In this document: one piece after another, positions 63,987 through 64,000 of the stretch
Layout of the letters: every line of letters starts with the position of its first letter
Position numbering within the stretch: the stretch's first letter is position 1
From: Cryptomeria japonica
Lineage: Eukaryota; Streptophyta; Pinopsida; Cupressales; Cupressaceae
Length of the DNA stretch: 64,000 bases
Assembly (NCBI RefSeq): GCF_030272615.1
Contig: NC_081406.1
Location: 243,591,218 to 243,655,217, forward strand
Reading direction: 5' to 3'
The notes under the pieces: model-generated
Database searches by the model: none
What the model was told of the DNA's origin: nothing
The model's input: the letters and a program-made list of their open reading frames with translations, nothing else
Translations under genes and position numbers: made by a program

Positions 63987-64000
63987 GTAGTGTCATAATT

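Larger units (their letters stand above)
52020..64000 (-). mobile_element. Tat/Ogre-type Gypsy element, 3' portion, with two nested insertions
   Basis: Reading leftward from the window edge: end of RT/RNase H and second RNase H (63986-63480), integrase (63338-61195), an A-rich post-integrase tract (61175-61075), spacer, antisense PMD ORF (54100-55866, plus strand), minisatellites, polypurine tract and 3' LTR. A solo LTR (56647-60281) and a hAT-like element (61779-62556) interrupt it. RT, protease, gag and 5' LTR lie outside the window. Confidence 0.82.

Overview
The window looks like nuclear DNA of a seed plant with a large, transposon-rich genome. A gymnosperm such as a conifer is my best guess, from the element families and heavy nesting; this is inference, not proof. 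The protein-coding sequence is almost all retrotransposon debris. I can model only one ordinary host gene: a nine-exon alpha/beta-hydrolase (monoacylglycerol lipase / caffeoylshikimate esterase-like) on the minus strand, 20393-23218, with consistent GT-AG introns, an open frame throughout and an intact catalytic triad.

Layout. 1-4765: a decayed plus-strand ORF cluster of unknown family, probably element-borne, followed by untranslated DNA with a TATA box. 4766 to about 14250: a decayed plus-strand Ty3/Gypsy element of the Tat/Ogre type (RT, RNase H, second RNase H, integrase), then a long spacer, an antisense plant-mobile-domain (PMD) ORF, a polypurine tract and the 3' LTR. 14310-16150: a minus-strand Gypsy RT remnant. 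16650-17190: a Copia gag scrap. 17200-20040: LTR-like sequence, microsatellites and a minisatellite. 20393-23218: the hydrolase gene. 23898-25190: a pyrimidine block that switches to a purine block.

27908-39969: a minus-strand non-autonomous Gypsy element (two LTRs, gag and protease only). Its 5' LTR is split by a nearly complete minus-strand Copia (Tork/Tnt1-like) element at 34510-39406. 40201-41554 is a solo LTR. 41884-48998 holds a 1-kb direct duplication whose second copy contains another solo LTR (47286-48868), with CT-rich blocks and a probable further solo LTR (44952-46068) between the copies.

From about 52020 to the window end lies one minus-strand Tat/Ogre-type element read from its 3' LTR: LTR, polypurine tract, minisatellite, antisense PMD ORF, spacer, integrase, second RNase H and the end of the RT/RNase H region. 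It is broken by a 3.6-kb solo LTR (56647-60281, perfect CAAGT duplication) and by a 778-bp hAT-like element inside integrase (61779-62556, perfect 8-bp duplication).

The main biological point is that two Tat-type elements in opposite orientations both carry an antisense PMD gene between integrase and the 3' LTR, with the same protein layout. The window also records an insertion order: Tat body, then solo LTR or hAT; Gypsy LTR, then Copia; duplicated unit, then solo LTR.
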